Part shown: positions 22,586-33,400 of the stretch, piece by piece
Position numbering within the stretch: position 1 is the first letter of the stretch
How the letters are laid out: each line of letters starts with the position of its first letter
Assembly (NCBI GenBank): GCA_963920575.1
Contig: OY986973.1
Span: 16,292,062 to 16,356,061, forward strand
Source: Narthecium ossifragum
Lineage: Eukaryota > Streptophyta > Magnoliopsida > Dioscoreales > Nartheciaceae
Direction of reading: 5' to 3'
Length of the DNA stretch: 64,000 nt
Made by a program: the position numbers and the translations under genes
The notes under the pieces: model-generated
The model's database searches: none
What the model saw: the letters and a program-made list of their open reading frames with translations, nothing else
What the model was told of the DNA's origin: nothing

Positions 22586-24968
22586 TGTCACACCCCGACC
22601 CACAAAACCCATCCAGGACGGGGCGTGAGGGTTCCTATCACTACTCATCTTCAATCGGCGCGATACAAAGCGAAAAAGACGGATAAATTAAACAATTGTA
22701 TTCCGGAGGTGAACAGATATTCAATTCATATACATCAAGTTGTACTATTCAATATTTGATACAAAAGTCCTCCAAGGTATAGATATAATACAAGATCCCA
22801 AAAGACCTCAAAAGTTTACAACATATACACATATATCAAAAGGGTACAACAGTTAATCCTCCAACAACCTCAAGTACCTCTGGATGTACTCGCGCCGTCA
22901 AAGGACGAAAAACTGTCGCCTGCACCTGCAAACGCAGCCCGGGTAGGAGTGAGCGATAAGCTCAGTAGGGTTCTACTCTACGGCACACTGAAAGGAGGAA
23001 AATAACAACAGTATTGTCTCCCAGCCTAAGTCTAACGGATGCCACGGGTCCCATAACCCATCGATGTCCCAAGGGCTCCTGTCATGAACCTCTCTCTTGG
23101 ACACATTACCAAGATCACCCTAAGCACTGACAGGGGAACAGTACCATGCAGGATCACCCTTACCCAGCAGGGATACCACTGCCTGGGGACCATGTCGGGA
23201 ACACATCGATTGCATCCTTAGCACTTGGCTTCGGGAGACAACACGACCTCTAAACCTCAAATACTGATCAAAGTCAACTATCGCAAATACTCAATACATG
23301 AGACTTGATCATACAATCCCATCCTACTCCTGACTACCCATCCACAGTCCTAAGGCTAGATCCGAGCTACCCGAGAGCCTCAGATCGGCGACCCAAACCA
23401 TCGCCCGCCTAACCTCAAATACATCTAATGCATACAATGCATGAGCCTATGCAAACATTTAACCTAGATGTCTCTATATGCCACAGCAGCATTTATAAGT
23501 CCAACAGATATACAATAGCCCTCGGCACTCGCCGGCAAGAGGCTAAGGTTCCACAATTTCACATTAGCTAGCACTCATAGCCGGCTAATGGTTAAGCAAC
23601 CCAATAAGCATTTAACTACAATCAAACATGTATTAAATACAATCCACAACCAAAGATTTGCTCAAAACGGAGATTACTCGAATCGATCCTCAAACTCGAT
23701 AGAAATCATTTGAAAACTTCATAAAGTCCACCTACATACTTCCCAACATGTTTAGATACTAACCAATAATCAAATCCATCCAAGAAAGGCCAGAAAACCA
23801 AGTCCAAGGGCCCACGGACGATGTCACGGTCGATCCGGTGATCGACCGTGAGGCCAAAACGAGGAAAACCACCTGGGCGACGGTCGATCGGCCCATCGAC
23901 CGTGGGGAGCCCAAAACGAGACAGAGCCTCAAGGACGATGCGACGGTCGATCCGACGGTCGACCGTGAGGCGGGATGAAAAAGAGAGAAAACCCACGGTC
24001 GATCGATCCATCGACTGTGGGAGGCCAAAATCCCGACAGAGCCCGACGAACGATGCGACGGTCGATCCGACGGTCGACCGTTAGGCCTCGAAAGAGCGTA
24101 TCAACGCTTGACGGTCGATGCACCGATCGACTGTCGAGCCTTAGGCACAGTTCATCAGAACAGTGCCGGAAATCCAATTTCTTGGATTTCAAGTATCAAA
24201 TTTAGTTGGAAAACAATGAAACTTTGTAAACATGTGTAATTAACGTTGAGGAATCCAATGGTGCAAAAAAATCATATTTTTGATGGTTAAATCACCAATT
24301 TAGGTCAAAACGGCCGAAAACTGATAAACGGCGACAATACAAGATCCAGCCGATAAAATACGGAAATCGCGAGGTAGGATTACTTCAAATCATTCACATT
24401 ACATGCACAAGGAGCTACAAAGCATTCTAACATGTATTCCTACAGTGAAAGTACAATAAACCTATCCTAGGAGAACCCGATCCTAAGATCGAGATAGAAA
24501 CACCTACTTGATGAAATAGGGCAGCTCCTCCACGCATCCCTCAACTCCGATCGCCAGAAGCCGCCCCTCGAAATCCACACTCCGATGCCCTAGCACCCAG
24601 CCGCAGGAGAGAGAGAGAAGAAAGAGAACGGCAGGAGAAGGAAAAGAAGGAAAGAAAGAGAAGGAAGGAGCTTAAATAGAAAGCTGGAATCAATCACAGC
24701 CGTCTGATTCGATCTCTCCCGATCGAGTTACGATCTTCCGATCGGAAGCGCCCTAAAGGTTCTAATCAAACACATACATCAATCAAAGGCCATGTGTGCA
24801 ACGCGAGTGTGAAACTGACCACCAGGGAGCATATTTACCAAAATGCCACTGGGGTCAAAAACAGCGATGCGATCAACCGATCGCATCCCAAGGCCAACCA
24901 AGCCAAACCACAAGCCCAGACCCTTGGCCTAACGTGGTCGGACCAGGTTGGAGGTACGGGTCCTCACA
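22586..24968 (-). repeat. Element C 5' LTR
   Basis: 2383 bp, partner of 14255-16662. Its hairpin array at 23824-24135 has the same ACGGTCGATC-type dyads, fewer tandem units at one end and a longer one near 24050-24080. Small length differences between the two arrays suggest slippage since insertion. Confidence 0.9.
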
Positions 24969-25234
24969 AATTCTGGTTGATTGCATCCAGGAAATCGAAG
25001 CCAGAAAGTACGAAGAAGATTGAAAAGAAGATGGGTCAGCTTCAAAGATTAAACTGTACCTACTCGGGAAGAACCAGATAAAGTTCCAAATATGATTGAA
25101 AAGCTCTGGAAGCCTATTTTTTGGAAAATTTTACGGTTCGTGATTTGGAGCTTCATAGAGAAAGTTATAGTGCTTTTACAACAACCAGTGGATGGCAGAA
25201 TAGCAGAAGAAATATGTAGAAAATAAAAAATCGA

Positions 25235-25495
25235 CCTTCTTTCCATAATAGATCGATCCGTTATGCACCCAGAGATGAAACAGACCCACGGTCGACCGTC
25301 ACATCAACCACCATATCGACCATCAGCCTCTGTAAAAAATATACCTTCTCAGGTTCGATGCGAGGATCGACCGCGAGCATGAACATGAAGTCTGGAATAA
25401 AGAGATCGATCTTTTTTCTAGAAGACATCGATCTTAGTCGGGGCGCAGGCACAATCTGAGAATAAAAGATCAATCTTACTACATAAAGATCGATA
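25235..25495. repeat. Palindrome array in LTR E
   Basis: Mixed cores: AGATCGATCCG, ACGGTCGACCGT (perfect), GAGATCGATCTTT, ACATCGATCTTAG, AAGATCGATATT. They end about 65 bp before the TATA box at 25560. Variation among copies is greater than in other LTRs, in keeping with an older copy. Confidence 0.8.
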
Positions 25496-26452
25496 TTTCT
25501 TAACCGACTTTGCAGAATAAAGGGCTCAGATCTTATCCGAAGATGGGAAACTTATGGGCTATAAATAGGATTCTTTTTAGGGATTGAGGGGCGAATTCTA
25601 GAGGATTTTTGCTGCTACTTTCTATTTCTTTTATATTTCTAGGGTTTTTCTTTTTTCTTTAAAGGATTGTTTTTGATGGCATTGCGTGGATAAACCTTAA
25701 TTCTTGGTCGAGGAAACTGAAACCTCGGAATCCATGAACTGTGAGATCAAATCTATTTTTATTGTTCAATTCATATTTGACTATTGAATGTTTTTCTGTG
25801 ATTATATTCATAATTGCATTGTCTAATTGCTAGGAGGCCTTCTAGTTTATTATTCATCGCAATCTACTGCTAGGTTGGATATCAAATCCGTAATTGTTTG
25901 ATCCCTCTAATCTGCGAAGCAACTAGGGTTTAATGATTTACTGTGTTTCAGAGATTGTTAGATCTTAGGAAGAATGTTTGACTAAATTAAATACAATCGC
26001 TTGTGCTTGTGTTGTTTAGCTTCATCGATCTCCCTATTCTTAAGGCTGCTACTAGATTAAATCAACAGCGCTTGTCTTAGGTTGTTTAGTAGTTAGGGTT
26101 AATTAGATCGCTTCTTTCTAATTAACTATGATTGAGAAGAGATTCGAATTTAATTCGAACGGTCAATATTCAAGGTGTGGATTGATATATACTTGCATCA
26201 ATGATCGGTTATAGATATTCTGATGGTGGATGTTGACTTAGACCAAGGTTTGTTCTCTTGATTAATTACGATTCTTCAATTTAGATTATTTCTTATTTGT
26301 TTTCGTTTTACTCAAAACCCTCCATCTTTGTTCACACAGAACAAAACTTAGGCTAGATACTCATCGTGGAATCGACTCGTACTTGCACTACTACATTTAT
26401 TTTAAAGAGTATTAGTTTTATATTTGGTTGCTTGCGACAATACATCACTTGT

Positions 26453-26968
26453 TCTATGGAAATTTTGGCAGTGATGTGGCCGACGACATACTACCGGAAA
26501 CGCCACCCAATCAATTTGTTCTTGCTTGCATTAATAGAGTAGTTTTTAGGGAGCTATTATTTATGATTGTAGGGGTTGATATCTAATAGACTCATTTTAG
26601 TCATTTATATCAATACATGTAAAATCACCTGTTCATATCAATAATGGTTTAAGGTGAGTGTAATAGATGTGCTTTTTTGCATAATTCTACGAGGTGCATA
26701 ATTCGCTTCCCAACGGCTCATGTGATAGCTTTAGCATTTGTATCTCATCATGTTCAGATTTGTTTAAAGAAGTGGTAGAAATAACCATGCATGGCACATG
26801 AACATTCTATTTGTTTCAACTATCATGCTTATAAATTGGCAATAGGAATACTTTAGCTTGTATTCTTACCAATAGCTTGTCGTAAGGTGCTTTCATGCTT
26901 GTATTCTTACTAGATGCAATCTTCTATTTTTCTCTATTCTTTTTTGTTTTCTTTTATTAAATTTGCAG
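26453..26968 (+). other. hAT intron 1, downstream part
   Basis: AT-rich, no ORF of note, ending in a strong polypyrimidine tract and TTTGCAG at 26962-26968. Its left end resumes the hAT after solo LTR E. Confidence 0.5.
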
Positions 26969-26973
26969 TTGCT

Positions 26974-28772
26974 ATGTCTTTAGATCATATGTCCTCCCTT
27001 GACATGACTTCTCATTTTCCGACTCGTTCACTTTCATTAGAATCAAATAAGGAAGATGGTATTGATGGAGCCTCCATTGTTGCACCATCCACCGACGCTA
27101 AAACTAGTGGAACTAAAATAGTAGCACATAATAAAAGAAAGAGAAAAGAAATGGGGTCAAAGGCAGAAAGAAAAGCAATAGAGTCAAGGTCAGAAGTATG
27201 TACACACTTTGAAAAATTCATTGATCCTACTGATGGGAAACAAAGAAGCAAGTGCAACTATTGTCAGAAAACTTTTCATTTTGATCCAGTAACAAATGGG
27301 ACATCGTCGCTTAAGAAGCATATTCTAAAATGCAAAATGGTTCCTCGCTCAAGTGGCCAACTAACAGAAATAAGCTTTGTAAGGGCTGAAGATGGAGATG
27401 GAACTGCTGTTAGCACGTGGAAGTTTAATCAAGAGTATTGTAGGAAGGCATTAGCTCATATGATCATACTTAATGAGCTACCTTTCAAGTTTGTTGAGAC
27501 AGAGGGCTTTAAGGAGCTTTTTAAAGCATTAAGTCCAAGATTCCATGTGTGCTCGAGGTGGACAATTAGAAGGGATTGTTACAATCTTTTTGATGAGGAA
27601 AGGACAAAATTGAAGAAGTTCTTTAAAGAGAGAGACCAAAGGATTTCTCCTACTACAGACACATGGATATTACTTCGAAGGATCAATTATATGGGTCTTA
27701 CGGCTCACACTTCATTGATAGTGATTGGAAATTACACAAAATAATAATATATTTTTGTCCAATCACAAGTCATAAAGGTGAAGCAATTGGTAGGCTACTT
27801 GAGAAGTGCTTGAAAGATTGGGGGATACGGAAGATATTTACGGTGACAGTGGATAATGCATCCTCAAATGATTGAGCTCTTAGGTACTTGAAGAGGAAAT
27901 CAATGATTGTCTTGGATGGAGACTACATGCATATGAGGTGTGTGGCGCATATCATCAACTTAATAGTTGGTGAAGGATTAAGTGAAATGGACACATCAGT
28001 TAATCGAGTTCGTGCAGTGGTAAAATTTGTGAAGCAGTCACCTATGAGGTTACAAAAGTTCAAAGAATGTGTGGAGCTTGAGAAAATACAAAGCAAGAGC
28101 TTGTTGAGCCTAGATGTGAGCACTAGGTGGAACTCTACTTATATGATGTTGGATGCCGCTCAGAAGTTTGAAACTGCATTTGAGAGGTTTGAAGAGATAG
28201 AGCCGCAGAATCGAATTGAACTTGAGAATAATGGGAGAGAAGGAATGCCTACTGCAGAAGATTGGAAAAATGTTAGAAGGTTAGTGGAATTCTTGGAGCA
28301 CTTTTATGAGCTAACATTGAAAGTGTCAGGTAGTTCTTATGTCACATCAAGTAGCTTCTTCCATGAACTTAGTATGTTGTCTTGTTTGTTGCAAGAATGG
28401 AGCAGTACTAATGATTGGATTGTGCTTCATGGCCACCAAAATGAAAGATAAGTTTGACAAATACTGGGGAAAAAATAGTGATAAATTGAACATATTGACA
28501 TTTGTGCCGGTTCTGTTTGATCCAAGGTAAAAGTTAAGATATACTATTCTTGCAATAGATGAAATGTATGAAATTGAAGATGGTGAAAAGATTGTTGAAA
28601 GCATCAAAGATGCCACCTACAAAATGTTTGAGGAGTACATAAAATTGGCCTCACCTGAAAGCCGCGATTCAGTTACAAGTGAGGAATCCAATACATCTCA
28701 AATGTCTATGGATGAAGAAGTACCAATTCCAAATCAATTCAAGGCCAAGGTACTTTCTAGAAGAAGGATATT
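26974..28772 (+). pseudogene. hAT transposase, N-terminal and central part, broken
   Basis: Start chosen at ATG 26974, six bases after a good acceptor; an upstream ATG at 26914 lies in the polypyrimidine tract. A BED-type zinc finger (C-N-Y-C ... H-I-L-K-C) is at about 27195-27335. The hAT catalytic core follows: T-D-T-W (27654-27665), D-N-A-S-S-N-D (27852-27872), R-C-V-A-H (27937-27951) and R-W-N-S-T-Y (28126-28143). Lesions: a 2-bp duplication of AC at about 27707-27710 shifts the frame; TGA at 27873-27875; a frame change at about 28420-28440; TAA at 28528-28530. The exon is then cut by retroelement G0. It resembles plant zinc-finger BED RICESLEEPER/Tam3-like transposases; it would have bound transposon ends and cut them. 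Confidence 0.88.
28768..28772 (+). other. Target-site duplication of G0 (left copy)
   Basis: ATATT at 28768-28772 is repeated at 38718-38722, directly outside the LTRs. Confidence 0.95.
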
Positions 28773-29139
28773 TGATGAGTGCATGAAAGTGCACTCTGAA
28801 CTACCTTATAACCATCTCAATTGCTAGATTTTTATTCTTAATCAGCATCTTTATTACTATTTTTATATCTATATGTTGCTTCACATGGTTGTTTGGAAAA
28901 TGCATGAAATTGGAGCTAAAAGAAGCTGAAAAGAGTATATGGATCAACTTCAAAAATTAATCTGTACTTGCTCATGAAGAACCAGATGATGTACCATATA
29001 TGGTTGGAAAGCTCTTGAAGTTTAGATTCTGGAGAATTTTACGGTTCGTGATTCCGAGTTTCCTAGAGGAAGTTACGGCAATTTTAGTACTGATGGCGCA
29101 GTCTGAATGGCAGCACAGTAAATAAGCTGGAAGTCCGAG

Positions 29140-29572
29140 CGATCCTCCGATCGATCGGACTACGCAAAAACGTGACAGAACCTATTTTTTTTTGGCTGAA
29201 CGAATTCCGATCGATCTCTCCATCACTCCAAAGAAGTCCGATCGATCCGACACCAATGGTCCGATCGATCGGACTGGGGAAAAGCCAAAAACAACTGATT
29301 TTTACTCAACCGATCGATCCAACACTCATAGTCCGATCGATCGGACTTGGGAATTAAAGGTTGACAGAACATATGCTTTTAAGAGGAGCAGAGTTCGATC
29401 GATCCGTCCATCGATCGGACTCAATAATAGCCAGAGAAGATGGATTTTTACGCATCCGATCGATCCAGCGCTTATAGTTCGATCGATCGGGCTCGGGCGA
29501 AGCCAGGAATTGATGTTTTTAATGAGACGGATCGATCCAACACCTAAAGTCCGATCGATCCGACGTTTCCAG
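29140..29572. repeat. CCGATCGATCGG palindrome array, upstream of the G0 TATA box
   Basis: About eleven sites with core CGATCGATC or close variants, mostly in pairs. The clearest pair has 13-bp perfect arms at 29235-29247 and 29263-29275 around a 15-nt spacer. Others lie near 29150, 29208, 29320, 29340, 29397, 29411, 29457, 29482, 29529 and 29560. The same array is at 37430-37862 in the 3' LTR. Confidence 0.9.
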
Positions 29573-29613
29573 TGAATTAAATCAATGGTTTTGATTTAAC
29601 CCGAGTTTAGGCC

Positions 29614-29623
29614 TATAAATAGG
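29614..29623 (+). promoter_or_regulatory. G0 TATA box
   Basis: TATAAATAGG, 42 bp after the last palindrome of the array and about 800 bp before the LTR end. The same sequence stands at 37904-37913 in the 3' LTR. Confidence 0.8.
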
Positions 29624-30433
29624 ATACTTAGGGTTATCAAAAGGGGACTTTTGGAGGACTTTTTGGCAGCGTTTGGAGGCGAGGAGAAGGGTTCCAGGCT
29701 TGGTTTTCTTTTCTTATTTCTTCTTTATTTCTCCATTAGTTTTGTTGCCCTCATGGTGAACATGAGTGGCTAGTTTCTTTTCTAAGGTACCGATGTAGCC
29801 CTAACTGAATCATTCTATGTTATTGGATCATGATTATTTTATCAGTTTATTTTCCTTGTTTCATTCATTATTTTAACTGAGATCTTAAATACCTTTATCT
29901 GGCCAATAAAAGTATTATAGATTGTTTTATGTAAGATTGGGCGAGGGTTCATTCCCTAATCTTACAGGATCTGTGAATGAATGAGTTTATGTCGAGGCCG
30001 GGTTCAAGCTAAGAGTATTCTTGGTTCATGATTGTTCTTCAGAGCTTAATGGATTCTTGGTTAACACTTAGTTATTGGTTCATTAACTAGGGTTAATTGG
30101 GGGTCCTTGGTGAAGACCGCGGCCGAACGGATCATCATACCGGAAGAACGAGCCCTTGGAATTAAACTGAAATCTTTATTGATTCAATGCATAGAATGAG
30201 GATGTTATGGTGAAATCGGAACGTTAGTATTCATCCATCATATTTTCATCGTTTTCTTATTTCGTTATTAGATCATCTATTTTTGAGACATCATATTTTC
30301 TTTCTTTTCTGTTCTTTAGCGTTTCACTCTAATAATCTTTACAAATCTCTGTGGGTACGATACTCGTCTTGCTGCTATACTGATTGCACCGATTCGTATA
30401 CTTGCGAGATATAAAATTTATTCATCAAGTTTT

Positions 30434-30450
30434 TGGCGCCGTTGCCGGGG
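30434..30450 (+). other. G0 primer-binding site (tRNA-Asp)
   Basis: TGGCGCCGTTGCCGGGG, 6 nt after the LTR end; pairs with the 3' end of tRNA-Asp, the usual Athila primer. Confidence 0.95.
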
Positions 30451-30476
30451 ATTTGATTAGAGTTTATTTGTAGTGA

Positions 30477-33400
30477 ATGCAAGGTCGCCGATCACGGAAA
30501 GAAAAGTTGTTGCCCTTGAACGATAAAGTAGATCAAATTGGTTGGAAGAAAAGATCTAACAAAGACAGCATGTCCACATCAAATCTAGGAGTTCAAGAGG
30601 AGGAACAAGAGGAGATGGCGCTCAATAACAATATACGTCCTTTGGAGGAGTACGCGAGGCCTACTATTTCTACCTCACCTTCGTGCATTGCGTTACCTGC
30701 AGAGGCTAGAAATTATGAACTTAAAAATCTATATTTTTCTATGCTTCTTGAATTTCATGGTTTACCTTCTGAGGATGCACTAACTTTTGTGAAAGATTAT
30801 TATACTACTATTCAGACTTTTCCTCTAGGTGGCATTACTGAAGATCAATTGAGGATGCGTTGTTTTCCTTACACCTTGAAGGATAAAGCGAAGAGATGGT
30901 TGATGTCGTTGCCTCCTGGATCACTCACTACTTGGGATGCAATTTATAACAAGTTTGTTAGTAAATTTTATTCTCATGCCATGACTACTAACTTGAGAAG
31001 GCAAATTCCAAATTTTCAGCAATCTGATGGAGAACCATTCCATGAAGCATGGGATAGATTTAAAATGCTTTTGATGCAATCTCCACATCATAATTATTCT
31101 TTAGAAAATCAGATGCAATATTTTTATGATGGACTAAATCTTTCTTGTCAGACTATGGCAGATAATGCTGTAGGTGGAGGAATGTTCAAAAGGACACCAC
31201 CGGAGGCATATGAAATCTATGAGATGCTAGGATCAAACTCGCAGCAGAGGGACACGAGGAATAAGGCGAGAGGCATCTATGAGCTGAACCAGAATGATGA
31301 CATGGCAAGGCAGATTGCAACCCTTAACAAGAAGATAGACGCGATGATGTCCACACAAGCAAAACCGGTTGAGGTTTGTTCAATTTGCAATGTTGTTGGT
31401 CATAGGTTTGATTCATGTCCTTCTGGTAGTGAATTTCCTGAATATGTGCAAGAGCAAGCTAATTTGATGAATGCTTATAATCCGAGACCTAGATTTGACC
31501 CTTATGCAAATACTTACAATCCTGGTTGGAGGGAGCATCCGAATTTTTCATGGAAAAATACTGCTAATGCTAGTATGCCTACTGCTAATCAGTCTAACCC
31601 ACCTGTTAAGTCGTCTTTGGAAGCGACTATGTTAGCTTTTATGCAGAAAATAGATTCAAAGATGAAAAAACAAGATTCAACCATTGCTCGACAAGAGTCA
31701 GCCATTACTCAACATGATGCGGTACTAAAGAATGTTGCAGCATCCGTTGGGAAGTTAGAAGTTCAAGTGGGACAACTTGCTGATGCGGTACGAGCCCATG
31801 TCCCAGGCAAATTCCCAAGCCAACCTGAGCAAGCGAAAGCAGTTACAGTTCTTCGTTCAGGTAAAATTATTGATAATAAGATTAATGCTAAAGTTGTTGA
31901 TGAGTGTAATGATGATGCAAGTGAGGAAGTTGAAATGGAGGAACGCTCGAAAGGGCCACCACCAGCCACATCTGCTTCTGAGCATGGAAAGAGAGCAAAT
32001 TCAGTTCTGGAGGTTTATCACAACTCTCCTCCACCATATGTGCCGCCGGTTCCTTTTCCAGGCAGTCTAAAGAAAGCCAAAATGGATAAGTCATATTCTG
32101 AAATTTATGATATTTTATCTAAGGTTAATGTGAACTTACCATTACTCGATGTGATCAGGAACATGCCAGCATTTCCAAAGTTCTTCAAGGAACTAAGTAC
32201 TTCAAAGCGTAAGTATGAACCTCATGAAAAAGTGATGGTTTCAGAGACGGTAAGCGCGGTTCTACAAAGGAAGCTTCCACCCAAGCTTAAGGATCCAGGG
32301 AGTTTTAACATTACTATTACTGTTGGTGATACAAAAATAGGAGAGGCAATACTTGATTTAGGAGCCAGTGTTAATTTGATGCCTTACTCTGTTTTTCTTC
32401 AGTTAGGTGTGGGTGAATTAAAACCTACTACAATGTCTCTACAAGTTGCGGATCGTTCCATTAAATATCCATTAGGCATTGTAGAAGATATTTTAGTACA
32501 AGTTGATAAATTGATTATCCCTGCTGATTTTGTGATATTGGATATGGAAGATGCGCCCTTACATGATAGGAATTTACCAATTTTGTTGGGACGTCCATTT
32601 ATGGCCACAGCCAAGACTATGATTAATGTGCAGGATGGTAAGCTCAGCATGACAGTTTTAGGTGAAACTGTTGAATTTAAAGTTTTTGAATCTATGTCCT
32701 ATCCTTCAAACACTTTTGATTGTTTCTCAATAGATGTTTTAGACTCAATGGTGTTTTCTAGTTTCATGCAGGAGCAATTGAAGACAAATTTGGAAGCGGC
32801 ATTGACAATGGAAAAGGAGGAGTTGCAGAATTACGAGGGAGCAGAGGAGGTTATAGCAGCCCTTGAGGCATTGCAGCCATGCGTCCCTGATGAATCTCGG
32901 TTAGACATGCTAAACAAATCTTATTCTAAAATGGTTTCATCAATAGTTTCCCCACCAAAGCTTGAGTTAAAACCTCTGCCTAATAATTTGAAATATGCAT
33001 ATCTTGGTGAGAATGAAACCCTTCCTGTGATTATTGCTTCTGACATTACTCCATTGGAAGAGGAAAAATTGTTGAGAGTTCTTAGGGAGCATAAAACTGC
33101 AATAGGATGGACAATTGCAGACATTAAAGGAGTAAGTCCTACTATGTGCATGCACCGCATTATTTTGGAAGAAGATGCCAAACCTATACGGGACGCCCAG
33201 CGTCGCCTCAACCCAAACATGAAAGACGTTGTTCGGGAAGAGATCCTTAAGTTGCTCGATGTTGGCGTTATATATCCTTTTTCTGACAGCAAATGGGTAA
33301 GTCCAGTTCACGTGGTGCCTAAGAAATCAGGGATAACAGTTGTGAAGAATGAGAACAATGAGCTCATACCCACGAGGATGACTACTGGATGGCGTGTCTG

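Larger units (their letters stand above)
14255..24968 (-). mobile_element. Tekay-like Ty3/gypsy element C, degenerate
   Basis: Two LTRs of about 2.4 kb, 14255-16662 (3') and 22586-24968 (5'), flank about 5.9 kb of internal DNA that includes solo LTR D. On the minus strand LTRs run TGTGAGGACCCGTACC ... GGGGTGTGACA. Flanks are GATTC (14250-14254) and AATTC (24969-24973), a TSD with one mismatch. The primer site resembles initiator-Met type. Only a decayed RT stretch can be read; gag, protease, RNase H and integrase cannot be followed. The end next to the 3' LTR still reads like the Tekay pol terminus (T-L-E-F-R-D-K-I-S-L-R). Confidence 0.85.
13975..26447 (+). mobile_element. Solo LTR, family E (Athila-like), split by element C
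   Basis: The two parts, 13975-14254 and 24969-26447, together make about 1.75 kb. It starts TGACGAGAATG and ends CAATACATCA; 5-bp flanks are identical, CTTGT at 13970-13974 and 26448-26452, so it is a solo LTR that inserted in the hAT. The body aligns with Athila A LTRs (the GTACCTACTCGGGAAGAACC and ACGGTTCGTGATTTGGAG regions). A palindrome array lies at about 25235-25495 and a TATA box, TATAAATAGG, at 25560-25569. No primer site or internal region is attached. Confidence 0.85.
28773..30427 (+). repeat. G0 5' LTR (1655 bp)
   Basis: TGATGAGTGC ... TTCATCA. U3 holds a palindrome array (29140-29572); the TATA box TATAAATAGG is at 29614-29623, so transcription should start roughly 30 bp further on. 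Identical in length to the 3' LTR. Confidence 0.97.

Noticed and set aside
26914..26973. Upstream ATG at 26914 as transposase start
   Set aside because: It lies in a T-rich tract that ends in TTTGCAG, a splice acceptor; the ATG at 26974 follows it.
29140..29572. CRISPR-like look of evenly spaced repeats
   Set aside because: Repeats are 10-14 bp palindromes with uneven spacing inside a plant LTR; no spacers of constant length and no cas genes.
30434..30450. tRNA-Asp gene
   Set aside because: Only 17 bases complementary to the tRNA 3' end; it is a primer-binding site.
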